From NCBI GenBank assembly GCA_033977485.1, contig CM066987.1:84253588-84317587 (forward strand): a stretch of 64,000 nucleotides of DNA, read 5' to 3'. How positions within the stretch are numbered: position 1 is the first letter of the stretch; every line of letters begins with the position of its first letter. The DNA comes from Hydrangea macrophylla. Its lineage: Eukaryota > Streptophyta > Magnoliopsida > Cornales > Hydrangeaceae. The notes under the pieces were generated by a model. It made no database searches. It saw only the letters and a list, made by a program, of their open reading frames with translations, and was not told where the DNA came from. Of the stretch, positions 45,100 to 57,429 are shown piece by piece. The position numbers were made by a program, and so were the translations under genes.

Positions 45100-45548
45100 A
45101 ATATGAGGATAGGGTACAACTGAGATATGAGGGTCAAGGTAACTATATGGATATCAAAAAACTAAAAACCTGAAACCAAAAAATTAAGCCACAATTGCAC
45201 TGGATTAGCTGGAGGTTTTAGAAGAAATATGATTAGCATCACTAGTGGTGTGTGCGTATTGCATTAATGAATATCTATACCTTACATTACGTTGTCATTT
45301 AATTTTCAATTTAAATAGAAATTCCTACATTCAGATATATGAAGCCCCAATTTAAAAACCCTAAAAAAAATTCATCAGTGTTGTGGAAATCAGGGATGAG
45401 AGTTCTTGGAAATTTACTGTGTGTTTACACTTGAGTACCCGTGTATGAACATATTTGTATATATATATAGATATACAGAGATATGCAGAGATACAAAAAT
45501 CCCCAAATACCTAAAACCTAACATGTATATCTGTATGTATCTGTGCGC

Positions 45549-45660
45549 GGGTGTGGAATTGTGATCTATATGTATATAAATATAGATATAAGTATATATC
45601 GTATCTGTATGCGTATATATATGTATATGAGTATATATCTATATACCTGTGGTGGAAAAG
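45549..45660. repeat. TA-rich microsatellite in C
   Basis: Alternating ta/tg with atagatata motifs; ORFs across it are repeat translations. Confidence 0.8.
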
Positions 45661-45784
45661 TAACGATGGGAGGAGTTTTGGCTTCGGTTTCGTGTGGGTC
45701 AGTGGCGGTGCTGCGGCGGCGGCGGCGTCGGCGTCGCTGACTCAAGGTGGTGGTGCTCTGGTGATGTGGTGGTAGTGAGTGGTG

Positions 45785-45900
45785 GTGGTTCACGGAGGAG
45801 AGGAAGGGAAATAGAGAGAATCGCCGAGAGGGAGAGAGGAAGACGAAGAGAGAGAGAGTGAGTGTTCTGAGAAATTAGGGCTCAGCCCTGTATTTATGGG
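45785..45900 (-). promoter_or_regulatory. Promoter-like segment in C internal region
   Basis: On the minus strand CCCATAAATACAGGG (TATA-like, 45891-45898) is followed within 50 bp by CACTCTCTCTCTCTC and CT-rich sequence, resembling a plant TATA plus pyrimidine patch, and then an ATG at 45793. It lies between the GC blocks and the acidic ORF. Promoter function is inferred. Confidence 0.5.
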
Positions 45901-45910
45901 AAGGGCAACC

Positions 45911-46187
45911 TCCCGCGAGCGGACCGCGGGAGCGAGGGTCGCGCGCGCGGATCCCTCCGCGAGGAAAAGCTGAGGCTCCATTTTTGTTTATTTAGAAAAA
46001 AATTCTAAGTCCCAACGTCGCTCCAGCGGACCGCTCTAGCGAGGATTCTCGCGGGCGCGATTATAGGTGCGAACAGAAGCTGAGGCTTCATTGAAGAAGC
46101 TAAAAGAAATTTTTCTAAGGGGCACTCTCGCGCGAGCGGACCGCGCGAGCGATGTGTCGCGCGAGCGGGCCGCGCGCGCGAGATGTA
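45911..46187 (-). repeat. Three GC-rich dimer blocks in C internal region
   Basis: Blocks at 45911-45965, 46014-46065 and 46124-46187 each hold two CGCG(C/G)GAGCGGACCGCGCGAGCG-like dimers. They sit in about 105-bp tandem units that also share gaagctgaggct(t/c)catt. The same dimer occurs in both LTRs of C. Confidence 0.88.
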
Positions 46188-46386
46188 GGTTTCTCATTTT
46201 TCTTTGTTGTTTCCTTGTATCAATGTTCTATAATTTAAAATTTTCAACTTTTGGGTTCGTAACAGCTCAGACATTGGCCAAAAACTACTCACTAGTGCAC
46301 AAAATTGATGAAAATTCTAACTAAAACTTGGGTTGCCTCCCAAGAAGCGCTAAGTTTTACGTCGCTAGCTCGACCGATGCATGTGC

Positions 46387-47409
46387 TCAGTCGAGATAGA
46401 CCGGGTCTACCAGATCTATAGATTCGATTTCTCTTTCTTCTGTTTCCTCGGTTCGATATGGCTTAAGCCGTTGGCCGTTTACTTTAAACGGGGTTCCACC
46501 ATTCGTATCTTGAATTTTAATTGCCCCATGCGGGAACACTTGCGTTACTATAAACGGACCGTCCCATCGGGACCGTAGCTTACCCGGAAACAATCTTAAT
46601 TTCGAATTAAATAACCATACGCGTTGTCCAACTTCGAAATTCTTTCTTACAATCATTTTATCGTGGAAAGATTTAGATCGTTCTTTGTAGATTCTCGAAT
46701 TTTCATACGCTTCCTTTCTCAATTCTTCAAGTTCTTGCAATTGAAGTTTACGATGACATCCTACTGCTTTTATATCTTGGTTAAGCATTTTTACGGCCCA
46801 ATAGGATCGATGTTCAAGTTTCACCGGTAGGTGGCATGCTTTTCCAAATACTATTCTGTAAGGAGACATTCTAATAGGAGTTTTAAAAGCAGTACGATAT
46901 GCCCAAAGCGCATCGGTCAGTCGTTGTGACCAATCTTTACGGTTTGGACGTACCGTTTTTTCTAATATACTTTTAACCTCTCTATTAGACACTTCAACTT
47001 GGCCCTGGGTTTGCGGATGGTATGCGGTTCCTACTTTATGAGTGACAGAATATTTTCGGACGAGGGCTTCAAAGTAACGATTACAGAAATGCTTTCCCCC
47101 ATCGCTTATAATTGCCCGTGGCATACCGAACCGACAAAATATGTTCTCTTTTATAAATTGGACCACAACTTTATGGTCGTTGGTTCTCGTCGCCACTGCC
47201 TCCACCCACTTAGAAACATAGTCGACCGCGACTAAAATATATTCGAAACCACAAGACGAGGGGAACGGACCCATAAAGTCGATGCCCCACACATCAAATA
47301 TTTCAATAATAAGAATTGGGGTCATGGGCATCGCATCACGATGTGACATGTTCCCTGTTTGTTGACAACGTATGCAGTTCTGACAGAATTCATGTGCGTC
47401 TTTAAACAA
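46387..47409 (-). pseudogene. C integrase (340-codon open block)
   Basis: Minus strand: the Cys pair of the zinc domain (CQNCIRCQQ), [11 protein letters not shown] with the first Asp, [11 protein letters not shown] with the second, [14 protein letters not shown] with the Glu, then [19 protein letters not shown], an Athila-type signature, and the C-terminal domain to the stop. The catalytic triad is intact. The two His of the zinc domain lie upstream of a stop (47590), in the same frame. Confidence 0.9.
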
Positions 47410-47592
47410 TGTGGGCCAATATAACCCACTTTGGAGAACTTTAGCGGCCGTTCGGCGGCCTCTAAAGTGACCTCCGCATTCTAGAGAATGACAAAAATTT
47501 AATATGAATTTGAATTCACTTTCCAGAACACAATGTCGTATAATTTGATCAGAACAGTGTTTAAATAACAGTGGGTCGTCCCAGTAGTAATG

Positions 47593-48015
47593 TTAAATTT
47601 GAGAAAAGAACCGATCTTTGTTTAAACGAGACCACGTATGCGGGATATATCCCGTAGCTAAGAAATTAACAATGTCGCTGAACCATAGACGATTTACGAC
47701 AGATAACGCAAATAATTGTTCGTCTGGAAACGAATCCTTTAGCGGTGTAATATCGTTAGATTCGACAAGAATTCGTGACAAGTGGTCAGCTACAACGTTT
47801 TCAGAACCCTTTTTATCCCGTATTTCATAATTAAACTCTTGAAGGAGTAAAATCCATCGGATTAACCTAGGTTTCGTTTCTTTCTTATTCAATAAATGAC
47901 GCAATGCCGCATGATCAGTATAAACGATGACTTTTGAACCCAATAAATAAGAACGGAATTTGTCGAGGGCAAACACAACCGCAAGTAATTCTTTTTCAGT
48001 TGTTGTGTAGTTCAA
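47593..48015 (-). pseudogene. C RNase H
   Basis: [50 protein letters not shown] and NVVADHLSR in the same frame as RT. A TAA (about 48074) separates it from RT and another TAA (47590) from integrase. Only these stops break it. Confidence 0.9.
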
Positions 48016-48075
48016 TTGCGCGTCATTTAGTGTTTTACTCGCATAATAAATTACGTGAGGGATTTTATTAACTTT

Positions 48076-50481
48076 TTATCCTAATACCGCTCCAACAGCA
48101 TAATCGGAAGCATCACACATCAATTCAAACGGTAATGACCAATCAAGTGATTGGATTACCAGAGCCGTGGATAGTAAGGTGCGCAACGTTTCAAAAGCCT
48201 TCAGACAGTCTTTGTCAAAGACAAAAGGAACATCCTTGGCAAGCAGGTTGCACAAGGGGCGTGAAATTTTACTAAAGTCTTTGATAAATCGTCTATAAAA
48301 ACCGGCGTGACCTAGGAAGGAACGGATCTGACGAATAGATGATGGCGGTGGAAGTTTGTCTATTAATTCAATTTTTGCTTTATCAACCTCTATACCTCTA
48401 TTGGAAACAACGTGACCCAAGACTATTCCCTCTTGAACCATGAAATGGCTCTTTTCCCAACTTAATACTAAATTTGCTTCCTCGCACCGGGCGAGGACTT
48501 TCGTAAGATTTCGAAGGCATTCATCAAATGTGGATCCGAAAACAAAGAAATCGTCCATAAATACTTTGAGAAATTTCTCCACCATGTCCGAAAATATTGC
48601 CATCATACACCGTTGAAAGGTTGCCGGTGCATTGCACAAACCAAACGGCATTCGACGGTAGGCAAAGGTTCCAAAAGGACATGTGAATGTCATCTTTTCT
48701 TGATCATCAGGATAAACGGGCACCTGGTTGTAACCAGAATATCCGTCTAAGAAACAATAATAACTCTGACCGGACAGACGTTCGAGGATTTGATCAATAA
48801 ATGGAAGAGGGAAGTGGTCCTTACGTGTCATTGAATTAAGTTTTCTGTAGTCAATGCAAACCCGCCAACCAGTAGTTTGACGAGTGGGTATAAGGACTCC
48901 TTTTTTGTTGGGTACAACCGTGATACCTGATTTCTTTGGGACAACCTGAGTTGGGCTGACCCAATTACTATCGGAGATCGGGTATATAATACCAGCATCT
49001 AAGAGTTTTATAACTTCCTTCATAACCACTTCTTTCATGTTAGGGTTGAGACGTCGTTGCATTTCCCTAGATGGTTTAGCATTTTCTTCTAAATTTATTC
49101 TATGCATGCAAACTGACGGGTCAATTCCTTTTAGATCAGCGACCGTCCATCCAATTGCCTTTTTATTATTACCTAGCACCTCGATCAGCTGAACTTCCTG
49201 AATTTCAGTTAAATTAGACGCGATTATAACTGGAAGGGTCGCGTTAGTGCCTAGGAATGCATATTTTAAAGAATCCGGCAATGGCTTAAGTTCAAGTGTT
49301 GGAGAACACTGAATGGATGGTAAGGCCGGTTCATGTGCAAGAGGCGGTAGAGCTTCTATTTTAGGTTTCCATGGAAGTACATTGGTTGTGTTTACTGATT
49401 CCAATAAAGTATTTACATCTTCAATATTTGTGTCAATGTTGAAATCGTTAAAATTAAAATGTGATAAGCATGCTTCCAACGCTTCCTTAGTCAACATAAA
49501 AGGCGCTGCCTCTTCGACTAATTCGTCTATTAAGTCTATGGCATAGCAATCTGCCTCTTCATCATCTCTATATGGTTGATTAGATGCATTGAAAATGTTA
49601 AGACGCACGATCATGTTACCAAAAGTTATATCCATCACAGCAGTCCTACAGTTAATAATCGAATTAGCCGTAGCTAGAAAAGGGAGTCCTAGGATAACTA
49701 GAACTTGTTTACTAGCATCTAGGACGGGTTCGGTGTCTAGTACGATAAAATCGACCGGATAATAGCATCTATCAACTTTGACCAATACATCCTCTACTAC
49801 CCCCCGTGGAACTTTAATTGACCTATCGGCTAATTGTAAGGTGGCCGCAGTCGGTTTCAGTTCTCCTAAACCCAAGTGTTCATAAACTGAATAGGGTATC
49901 AAATTCACACTCGCACCTAAATTAAGAAGAGCCCTGTGAATGTATTTATCCCCAATGTGACAAGCGATGGTTGGAGTACCCGGGTCTTTATATTTTAGAG
50001 TGTTGGTATTAAACAGGGAGCTAACCTTTTCCGTTAGGAACACTTTCTTAGATAAATGGTTTCTAGACTTCCTCTTCTGAGTGCATAGATCCTTTAAGAA
50101 CATAACATACGAGGGTATCTGTTTAATCGCATCTAGTAGTGGAATATTGATTTTTACCTCTTTAAATATTTCAAGAATATCTTCCGATTTCGTGCTTTTT
50201 CTAGTGAAGTGGGCCGGGGCTTCCCCGCTCGATGGGAAGGGCATCCTAGGCACATAGTCGGAAGGATTCGCTACTTTAGATGTTTTATTAGATACCAAAG
50301 GATTAGCGTCTTTTGAAACTGGAATAGAATTCTCTTCCTTTTCACCTTTTTCTTTACCCTTACCTTTTCCTGCCTCTAGAGGAGGTACGACCTCCTCAGG
50401 ACGTTCGGTGGTCCTTGTTGAGACAGCGTTAACTTGATCACTCGCCGAACTCACCTCATACTGCCCTTTAGGATTTTGCAC
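48076..50481 (-). pseudogene. C protease and reverse transcriptase (801-codon open block)
   Basis: The longest ORF in the window. Protease: LLNLGASVNLIPYSVYEHLG, where Athila proteases have DLGAS, so the catalytic Asp is Asn. RT: GWRVCIDYRKLNSMTRKDHF, FLDGYSGYNQV, FAYRRMPFGLCNAPATFQRC, VFMDDFFVFG (catalytic MDD, codons at 48550-48561), FYRRFIKDFSKI. It ends CDASDYAVGAVLG at a TAA. It is in the same frame as gag and integrase. Confidence 0.92.
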
Positions 50482-50715
50482 AGGCTAACTTGGTAATTTT
50501 CCCTCATTACGTCGATTCAATATATTAGCTAATTGTCCCATTTGGGACTCTAACTTCGCTATAGATTGCGTATCGGAATTCACAAGTTGAGACTGCGATT
50601 GTGACTGAGCCTCTAAGGTCTTTAATGATGCCAACACGCTTTCTTCGAAAGTTTTATCCCTAGGAGGATTAGCACGGAAGAGAGGCTGTTGGTATTGATT
50701 TTGTTGATTCGGAGG
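50482..50715 (-). pseudogene. C gag-protease junction
   Basis: The frame stays open between two TAG codons (at 50716 and about 50485). It reads a Gln-rich stretch, then ESQMGQLANILNRRNEGKLPS, a usual gag C-terminal pattern. Two C-to-T changes would explain both stops. Confidence 0.75.
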
Positions 50716-52047
50716 CTACTGATACTGATTAGATTGTGGTTTATACGCATTACGAAAATTGGTAGTATCGGGTTTCGAATACGGTTTCTCACTATTAGAG
50801 TTCCATGAAAGGTTCGGGTGAGGTCCCCATGTCGTGTTTGGTTTATACCCCGTGGGGTTATAATTGGGTCGTTGGAACTGTTGAACCGTATTTATATGTT
50901 GTTCTACAAATTCCGGGAACTGGGATGCGGACGGACATGCTAATGTTGAATGTGACGAATCTGAGCATAACTGGCATACTTCAGCAGAAGGAGGTGGGCC
51001 TTGCATGCGGCCCATCATCATAAGTTGGTTCATTTTTCTATTTAATTCTTGAATTTCATATGAATGATTAGACTCAACTTTTGCCTCTCCCTTTGGATTA
51101 GGTAGAAGGTGTCTTTCAGGTCGTACGGATACCGCTTGATGCATAGAGTTTTCACTTAATGTTTCAAATATCTTCCATGCTTCATCGGCACTCTTGTGGA
51201 GGAACGTCCCCACACAAATAGCATCGACGGTGTTTCGGACGGCGGGAATTAATCCTTCATAGAAGACTTGCACCAACTGCCATTTGGGTATCTGGTGATG
51301 AGGGCAAGAACGTAAGAGTTCTTTAAACTGTTCCCAAGTATCGTAAAGTGTCTCCCCATCTTGCATTGTAAAATTAGTTATTGACTTTCTAATCTGATTC
51401 GTCCTAGTTATGGGGAAGAATTTTTGTAGGAATGCAGTTTGCAACTCATCCCATGTTCTGATTGAATTTGGCTCCAACGATTGGAGCCAGTACTTCGCTT
51501 TATCTTTAAGTGAAAATGGGAACAATCGCATTTTTAATTCATCATCTGTTAAATTCTGAATCTTTAAAGTCGCACAGATGCCCTGAAATTCGCCTAGATG
51601 ATTATAAGGGTCCTCCTTAACACGCCCGTGAAAGGACGGCAGGAGCGCAATAGTTGATGATTTGATTTCAAAATGAGCTGCCGTCACTTCCGGTAATGCA
51701 ATACACGACGGTGGTGTGTAGGCGGTAGGAGTAAAATAGTCTTTTAACGGAGGTGGTGGGGGTATGTTCAGGTCATCCCCATTATTTTGATTGTTTCCAT
51801 TATTCCTATTATGTCCAAAATCGACCATTGGAATAGGTTCGATTTTTATCGTTTTAGTTTTTCTTAACCGATTACGAGTACTTCGGATTTCTGATTCAAA
51901 CAAAGATGACGGTTCCGGTGTGGATTCGTCGTCTAACATCAACCGAGCTTTCGCCACTTGGGTTGATGACCTAAGGCCTCTAAGTGTGCATTCAAGTTCG
52001 AGATTAAGCGGATTTAATTTAGGTTTAGTTGAACGAGTACCAAACAT
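50716..52047 (-). pseudogene. C gag (443 codons)
   Basis: ATG at 52047. Athila-type gag: MFGTRSTKPKLNPLNLELE, HFEIKSSTIALLPSFHG, NHLGEFQGICATLKIQNLTDDELKMRLFPFSLKDKAKYWLQSLEP, TWDELQTAFLQKFFP. A CCHC-like CQLCSDSSHSTLACP follows in the C-terminal third. It ends at TAG in frame with pol. Nearly full length and probably still translatable up to that stop. Confidence 0.85.
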
Positions 52048-52520
52048 ACACTAAGGACTGACTCAATAAAAAAAAACAAAAATAGCTACGCTAATAACCA
52101 AGCATGCAAGCACACAAGACTAATGTGATGCATGAAATTATCTTGTAATGCAATGACCGCATCAAGCCCAGCGCCCCTGGTTTCCTAGCTAATGCAATGC
52201 TCACTCCACACCTACCCTAATGCAAGTATTGCATCACAGCGCCCTGACTTATAGTGATTCGATGCGAAATTTAAATACGGATTTACTTGGTGATTTTAAA
52301 TTGATTGCAATTTATTTTATTGATCAGGTCCGCGTAAGCTCCGTTGACGTGCACAGCTACTCCACTCGATCTTGCTAGAATTGACGAATGAGATCTGTAG
52401 AACAAGAATAATTTTAGCGACTCTAAAATAAAACTAAAAACAAAGAAAATAAAAAGGAAACTAATATTTACTAACTAAGTAAATTACGATTCTAATAATT
52501 AACGGTAAAAATTATTTCAA

Positions 52521-52538
52521 TCCCCGGCAACGGCGCCA
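52521..52538 (-). other. C primer-binding site
   Basis: TGGCGCCGTTGCCGGGGA on the minus strand just inside the 5' LTR, the Asp-tRNA-type site usual in Athila elements. Confidence 0.9.
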
Positions 52539-52543
52539 AAAAT

Positions 52544-53899
52544 TGATGTTGTCAATATCAAGATATTAAAGTATGCTTATTTATGCTTTACTTTCAAAAG
52601 ATTTGTAGTGTGGAAAGTAAAGGTCGAACGCACAGAGATTGTTAATTTTTAATCCTTTAATGAATAAAATATAATCTATTTACTTATAAGAAAATCGGAA
52701 GTTTGATTGATTTGGAATTTGATTATTACTACTACTTTAAACTATGAATTAAACTAAGAAATTATAGAAATAAAATCTAGAATTAAATCTAAGTAAACTT
52801 GTGTACAAAATTCAAAGTTGATTTAAATATGTGGAGATGAGATCTAGGATTACAAATCCACCACTAACTATGCATTGGGGATCTATACTTCTTATTCTAA
52901 GTTCTATGTTTGGATAGTTATGATCTATTGTAGCTACAAGCCCAATAGTATCGTCAAGAAGATATCGTTAGTTTAATCTAAACATAATCCATCTACGGTT
53001 CACATGAATTATCTACCTATAACTAGGGTGTAGCATAACTCATCTTTCCTAAGCATGGATTATAAAAGATATAAACATCACAATCACATAAGCACCATTG
53101 TATGTAAATACTCCTATCAATCACAGAAATCAAGGACTATTGAGTTCAATAAGCATAAGGAAAAATCTAAGACAAGAATAGATCCAAAATACTCTTGATT
53201 ATTAACATTAAAAACTGATTATATAAAATCCACCAACATACAATCACTATCCCAAACCAAAAAATCTTGAAATAGAAAAGCATAGAATCCCACTTTACAT
53301 AGCTAGGGTTTCATTGAAACCCTAGATTATGAGTTTAGTTGCTCATGATGGGTGAAAGCATGAAGATTGAGTTGATGGAAGCCATTAGAAACCTTCAAGC
53401 TTGCTCTTCTCCTTCCTCTTGCCTTCAATGAATGTATGTGAATAGATCTCTAGGTGTGTAACCCTTAAAAATCATAAAAACTAGATATATATAGAGTTTT
53501 CAAGGGCTTTTCCAAGCTTTCCTCTCCCAAAACGGATTAAAACAGGTGTTATTTACAATCTGGACGTCTTCAAGTAGTTTTGTTTGCACAGGGCTCTTCA
53601 AAATATTGAAATACATAACTTTGCTTTTTGTACGGATCGCGCGAGCGGGCCGCGCGAGCGCGTCATTTGGGAGGTCGCGCGAGCGATTTCTGGGTTTTCG
53701 CGCCCGCGGACCGCGTGCGCGATGTGTCTTTTTCTGCTTCTTTCTTCCTGCTTTTTCACCTATTTTAACCTGATCTCCTTGTTTTCTTCTAAAACCTAAT
53801 AGAAAATAGAAAATAAAGTAAAACTACACAAAAACAGGATAAAAACGACTAACAAATGTGAATTAAGGCGTATAATTAGGATTTATTCTCTCCCGATCA
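52544..53899 (-). repeat. C 5' LTR
   Basis: 1,356 bp, minus TGATCGGGAG...CATCA. The GC-rich block is at 53635-53723 with site 1 paired and site 2 single. The right flank is gcatc. Confidence 0.93.
53635..53723 (-). promoter_or_regulatory. GC-rich motif block in C 5' LTR
   Basis: Counterpart of 42141-42229. It lies upstream of the LTR TATA box, so it is in the functional U3 position. Confidence 0.85.
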
Positions 53900-53904
53900 G
53901 CATC

Positions 53905-54463
53905 CACAAATTACGGTGTAGTCTAATCCTCTTACAATCAATCAAACAAATGTCAAACTTCCTGCATATCGGGATCATAAGGTAATACAAAATGTAGGTG
54001 ATGAGGGTTGTACCTTCTGTCTATCGTCCTTGTCTAAGTCGAGATCCATTACTTGTTCAGTGGGTCTGCCCTCATGATACTTGTCAAGACGGAACATTGT
54101 GTTGCATCTCTAGTTCTGGACAAAACTTACGAACATTACCAACTTTATCGTAGTTAAAACATCATATCCCTCATCCATTATATTTCCTTGATGCTCTGCA
54201 TTCTTGGGAATGGTGTCCTGGTACTCCACAATTGTAGCAGATATCTCGTTCTCTGTGTTGTGTTGGAGTCGCCACTAGTTTGAATTTTTTTCTTGTTGTT
54301 CCCCAATCTCTTATGCTTCTGGCAGTTACCCATATAACTTCTCACTGTGTTTCCTTGTTGAACTTGGTTAGCTGCCAACACAACCTGACTGTCCCTTCCT
54401 CTCTGATCTGTTAGGATAAACTGATCGTACTCTGGGAATGTTAGATCAGATTATTGCCCTTCA
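53905..54463 (-). pseudogene. B gag C-terminal region with zinc knuckle
   Basis: CYNCGVPGHHSQEC (54198-54239, minus strand) is an intact CCHC knuckle, in a different frame from the main gag block. Beyond it, toward 53905, no protease is seen. Confidence 0.75.
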
Positions 54464-55165
54464 CTAATCTGAGTGTCGTCTTCGAATTTTGTTTCCATTT
54501 CTACCAGAGCTTTGAAAGATTTGATCTAAATGTCCTACAGTCATATGACGGATACGTGGAACCAGTCCCTGATGATATCTTTTGATCTTCCTTCTTGGGG
54601 TATCGATCATATGCGGTGTAAATCCTGATAGTCTCTTGAATTGAGTTGTATATTCTGGCACTGTCATACTACCTTGGACTAATTGTATGAAATCCATTTC
54701 CCTTTTGTTCTTCTTAGATTCTGGGAAGTACTTTTCTAGAAATCGGGTCTTGAATGATTCCCAAGTCATTCTTCCTATAGCTTCTTCACCTATCGTAGCT
54801 TTTACTGCATCCCACCAATCTGCTGCTGAGAACGTCAGTTGAAATACGACCAAATGACTTTTCTTAGTGTCAGTACATTCAAGTGTCTCAAATATTAATT
54901 CTATCTGGCGAATCCTTTGTTCAGCTTGCCATGCTCCCGTTAATCCGATAAAGGTCTTTGGTTGAAGAGCACGAAATTCCTTTAGCAGCTTGACTCTCGT
55001 TGGACGTACTGGTACTTCATTGCTGATGACACGATCAGCACAATTGATAACTTGTTCCATACGACGGATAAAAGTTCTGAACATTCCTGTTGGATCTATC
55101 TCGGAAGGTACTAATTCAGTTACTCCATTCAGCTGGCCCGGGTTCCCTCGAGTCATTCTAACCAT
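54464..55165 (-). pseudogene. B gag N-terminal block (233 codons)
   Basis: ATG at 55165. A retrotransposon gag domain: LVVFQLTFSAADWWDAVKAT, MTWESFKTRFLEKYFPESKK, EMDFIQLVQGSMTVPEYTTQF, RIRHMTVG. The normal knuckle follows only after a frameshift. This is the only protein-coding relic of B. Confidence 0.85.
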
Positions 55166-55864
55166 AACGAGTGCTGGTAGTGTTCAGTGTCGCTACCTAC
55201 AAATGAAAAACTATTTGGTCAAATGCATTCTATCTTACAGCTCAAGAAAGAACATGTGGTAAATATACAATACCACTATATAATAAGATTACACCAAGCA
55301 ATACGGATATAAGAATATAACCATAGAGGTCAGTCTATCTACCAGGTATTCAAATGTATCTATGCTCAAAACAAAGGTTACGAAACTATAGGTTCTACAC
55401 GTAATGTCAAATCTAAACGTTCTATTTCTATTCCCAAGTTCCGGACTTATGAATATCGCTCAACTAACATGTGGTTCAAGGTTACAGGATAATCTTATCC
55501 ATAACCTCTTTCTACTTCTAGGTCATGCTGACTGTTCCGAGATCGCTCAAGAATTTGGCAGTGTCTAAAATCTAACGGCGCTCTACACTTATGATCCCTA
55601 TACCCACAACCAACTCTCAATGCCTTGTTCTTCGTGAACTCAACTACAAACAGCTCTAAGGATTTCTTATCAGCTCCAGTAATTACTACCTTCCAAGAAA
55701 CATTATCAGATGGATTCATCTAATTTCTCGTTTGAGTGACAGGATAACAGCTCCGTATCATCTGGGCTAATCCTCATGCTATCAACATTAACTTAGAACT
55801 CGGGTTCTAATCACAAAAGACAAGCGGTTAACAACTGAAACCTAGGCTCTAATACCAAAAATCC
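55166..55864 (-). other. B leader and primer-binding site
   Basis: TTGGTATTAGAGCC (55845-55858, minus), one C-to-T from the initiator-Met site TGGTATCAGAGCC, follows the 5' LTR by six bases. Then about 680 bp of leader without a supported gene. Confidence 0.8.
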
Positions 55865-57429
55865 TATCACACCCCGGGGAAGCAAAAATAGAGAAAACAA
55901 GTTCCTCTTTGGTCCCGTAGGTTCGTGACTGGTGAATAACCACATTGTCGATAGCATGAGGATAAACCGGAAATATAAAAGGTTTGGAAGCAACATATGC
56001 CCAAGTATCAATTATAAAAGTCTAATAAAACTATTACAACAGCTGGCTTAGAGTCTGAAGCCTATAACAATAATTAACAGAAGTACAACATATATACAGA
56101 CTAACTATTACAAAGTAGCATGCCTTCATCTTCAAGCCTTCAGCTCCAAGTCCGACGGAACATCAGTCTCCATCCTCAAGGCCTGCCAACCTCTAGACAT
56201 TAGAATGTCCAGGGCACAAACACCATCAGTTTTGAATATAAAGCTGAGTGAGTACACTAAACAACACTCTTCACCGTTATTGTTCAGCATCTTAAAATGC
56301 AGTTAATCTCTTAACAATGACGTCACTCATGGACATAGCAGAGGTCTCATGAAACTATACATGAATTCAATGATACCAGGAAACATATTAAATGAAAACA
56401 ATAATAAAGATCATGGTATAAATATCTCATCACATATTCACCAAATCCATGCATGTAACCCATGTAAGCACCCATTCATCTACCTTTACATTGGGACGCT
56501 GAATCTATGACTGAACATTAATCTTATCATATCCGTACTCACATTCATACCTCTATCCATCTCTGTATCCATACATCAATACCATATTACAAATCTGTAT
56601 TCATTCGTCGATACCATATTCTCAAATCTGTATCCATTCGTCGATACAATAATGCCAATCGGAATCACCTGACTAGGAAGTAGGTCCCAAAATCCCTTAA
56701 TAGGGTTACCAATCGTCTACACGGTACCACCTATCTGTAAACTATAGAACAGCACATCGGACATCTTCAACAGGGTGTATACCCTCACTGGTCGTCTACA
56801 CAGCTGAGAATACATTAGAGCACTAGTCGAACGTAATCGTCAACGGTACACTGGACGTCTTCAACAGTGCATATGCATCACTGGATGTCTTCAACAGCGA
56901 GAGGCGAACTAAGAACTTTGACCATCCCACGTCCACTCGACTCGTCAGCCATTGATCCCACAGATCTAAAGTACACATATTTCATATTCCACATAAATTA
57001 CAATTCTCATTTCTCATCATATTCTTCTCATCTCTTCATACAAATATCACATTTCTCATCTTATTCTTTTATCTCTTCATACCAATATCCCATGCATGGT
57101 GACCACATGTCGTGAAGTGCATTACTCTAGATACAAGAATTACCACATGCTCTGTATTCATCATATCTATTCATTACTGATTATTAACATGCCGTTGTGT
57201 TCTGTTTTACTATTCAGTTTATCAATAATAACATATAGTAATTAAACAGTTCATCTTATAATATGTACATCAACATCATATAATTATAATTCTGACATAC
57301 CTCGTACTGACCATTATTATATACAGATATCACTATTATGCATGGTACAATTACCCATTAATAACAACTCAAGTATATCACAACTAGCTCATAACATATA
57401 ACAACATATAAACAACATTCTGCTCATAT

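Larger units (their letters stand above)
41048..53899 (-). mobile_element. Element C, Athila-like Ty3/gypsy, structurally complete
   Basis: 12,852 bp. LTRs are 41048-42405 and 52544-53899. Flanks are gtatc and gcatc (53900-53904), one C-to-T apart. Order on the minus strand: 5' LTR, Asp-tRNA-type primer site, gag, protease, RT, RNase H, integrase, a 4-kb 3' region with an extra acidic ORF, polypurine tract, 3' LTR. Gag-pol is one frame from 52047 to 46387, interrupted only by stop codons. The youngest insertion here judging from LTR similarity. Confidence 0.93.

Noticed and set aside
45566..45793. Arg-rich minus ORF with ATG at 45793 and a gtatat donor-like site, as a possible first exon of the acidic ORF
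   Set aside because: The frame does not join to the acidic ORF with the acceptors I can see, and half of it is TA microsatellite. Kept only as context for the promoter-like segment.
50716..50718. Programmed stop readthrough between gag and pol of C
   Set aside because: The bases after TAG (cctccg) do not match known readthrough contexts, and three further stops in the same frame are better explained by decay.
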